A DNA stretch of 64,000 nt from the NCBI RefSeq assembly GCF_030063245.1, contig NZ_JASISR010000004.1, positions 116,938 to 180,937 on the forward strand, read 5' to 3'. The notes under the pieces are model-generated. The model worked only from the letters and a program-made list of their open reading frames with translations, ran no database searches and had not been told where the DNA came from. This DNA comes from Paenarthrobacter sp. PH39-S1 (lineage in GTDB: Bacteria; Actinomycetota; Actinomycetes; Actinomycetales; Micrococcaceae). Below, piece by piece: positions 63,484 to 64,000 of the stretch (position 1 is its first letter; every line of letters starts with the position of its first letter). Made by a program: the position numbers and the translations under genes.

Positions 63484-63508
63484 AAGTGCGACCACGGAGG
63501 CAGACGGC

Positions 63509-63544
63509 CTGACTGCTGTTTTGAACCTGACAGCTGTTTTGAAA
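63509..63544. repeat. two 18-bp tandem repeats upstream of the HNH gene
   Basis: CTGACTGCTGTTTTGAAC (63509-63526) and CTGACAGCTGTTTTGAAA (63527-63544) differ at two positions. A TATAAT -10 lies at 63576-63581, 31 bp downstream. The arrangement suggests paired sites for a regulator. Confidence 0.5.
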
Positions 63545-63608
63545 GTGTGACGACGGACGGCTGGCTGGTGTTCGTTATAATGTCAGACCCTGCTGATTGA
63601 CTTAGTTC

Positions 63609-64000
63609 ATGGACGAGCAGCAGAACCCGAGCAGGCGGAACCTGGGGATTCAAACAACCGGAACACCGGGCCTTAACGCTGTCTCGGATGCGGCTGCCGC
63701 CGCGGGATCTGATACGGCTGCCGCTGCCGCTGCGGCTGCCGTCTCTGAAGCGGCTGCTGTTGCTGCGTTGACGGTGGATACGTTGTTCCCGCGTCTGGTC
63801 AATGCGCACCCGATGGCGTACCTCGCCCCCGGACCTCACGACCGTCATCCCCGATGACCTGGACACCGCCGGTGCGGTGACCGCCCTCGCCGACGCCGGC
63901 CGGCTCGAAGCGTACGCCGGCGCGCTCAAGGCCCGGCTGGCTGCCCGGATCCAGCAGACCGTCCTGGATGAAATGCCAGAACCGGTCCGCAGCACCATCG
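63609..64000 (+). pseudogene. DUF222/HNH endonuclease family protein, frameshifted and cut by the window end
   Basis: The N-terminal frame reads MDEQQNPSRRNLGIQ, an Ala-rich repeat, and VDTLFPRLVNAHPMAYLAP, then stops at 63857. From GAC 63832 the next frame continues DLTTVIPDDLDTAGAVTALA, RLEAYAGALKARLAARIQQ and TVLDEMPEPVRSTI to the window edge. DUF222 proteins usually read in one frame here. One extra C in the C5 run at 63826-63830 explains the break. The family (13E12-repeat) ends in an HNH nuclease domain, outside this window. Homopolymer error is possible. Confidence 0.6.

Overview
The window is about 64 kb of high-GC DNA with the gene content and style of a high-GC actinobacterium, most likely Micrococcaceae and close to Arthrobacter. 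The clues are a four-domain rpsA, polA, a coaE fused to an UPF0157 domain, uvrB, a DUF3516 helicase, a DUF222/HNH gene, frequent GTG starts, and many ATGA/GTGA stop-start overlaps. Several genes begin 6-8 bases after a TANNNT box, as in leaderless transcripts. I see no rRNA, no convincing tRNA, no CRISPR array and no intact mobile element. The species is inferred from family content only.

Layout. Positions 1-1148 (minus) hold the end of a split cytochrome b module. Positions 1467-2240 hold a decayed TniQ/resolvase remnant. Positions 2485-6463 hold an HhH-GPD protein and an ABC exporter with its MarR-type regulator, an operator overlapping its promoter, and a perfect 66-bp palindrome at its end. 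Positions 6627-15083 hold housekeeping and stress genes: DUF1003, NUDIX, Tex, type II NADH dehydrogenase, a DHA2 efflux pump and a methyltransferase.

Positions 15084-27502 form the most distinctive block, a heptose-nucleotide and glycosyltransferase cluster. It has two HldE-like kinase/nucleotidyltransferases, GmhA, GmhB, three GT9 heptosyltransferase-like proteins, a GT4 and another glycosyltransferase, an aldehyde dehydrogenase and an SDR. Six of these genes are chained by five consecutive 4-bp overlaps. The set covers sedoheptulose-7-P isomerisation, kinase, phosphatase and nucleotidyl transfer, which is unusual in an organism without lipopolysaccharide.

Positions 27636-41985 are accessory and rich in broken genes: a GH13 scrap, a frameshifted poxB, an alpha/beta hydrolase scrap, a truncated luciferase-like monooxygenase and a multiply deleted CDF transporter. 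Between them lie a phospholipase D-like synthase, SDR, MFS, aminotransferase, TMEM175 channel and Pit phosphate transporter. Positions 41991-55953 are a conserved core: thioesterase, polA, Eis-type acetyltransferase, rpsA, yigZ, coaE, DUF4190, uvrB, prolyl aminopeptidase and GNAT. Positions 56188-59317 encode a benzoylformate decarboxylase and benzaldehyde dehydrogenase pair. The window ends with a DUF3516 helicase, a trans-aconitate methyltransferase-like protein, a PIG-L deacetylase and a frameshifted DUF222/HNH gene cut by the edge.

Two themes recur. One is gene decay: about ten degraded or frameshifted genes, some by multi-site deletion (certainly biological) and three by single-base indels (biological or assembly error). 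The other is compact promoter architecture, with TANNNT boxes placed so that transcription should start at or very near the start codon.
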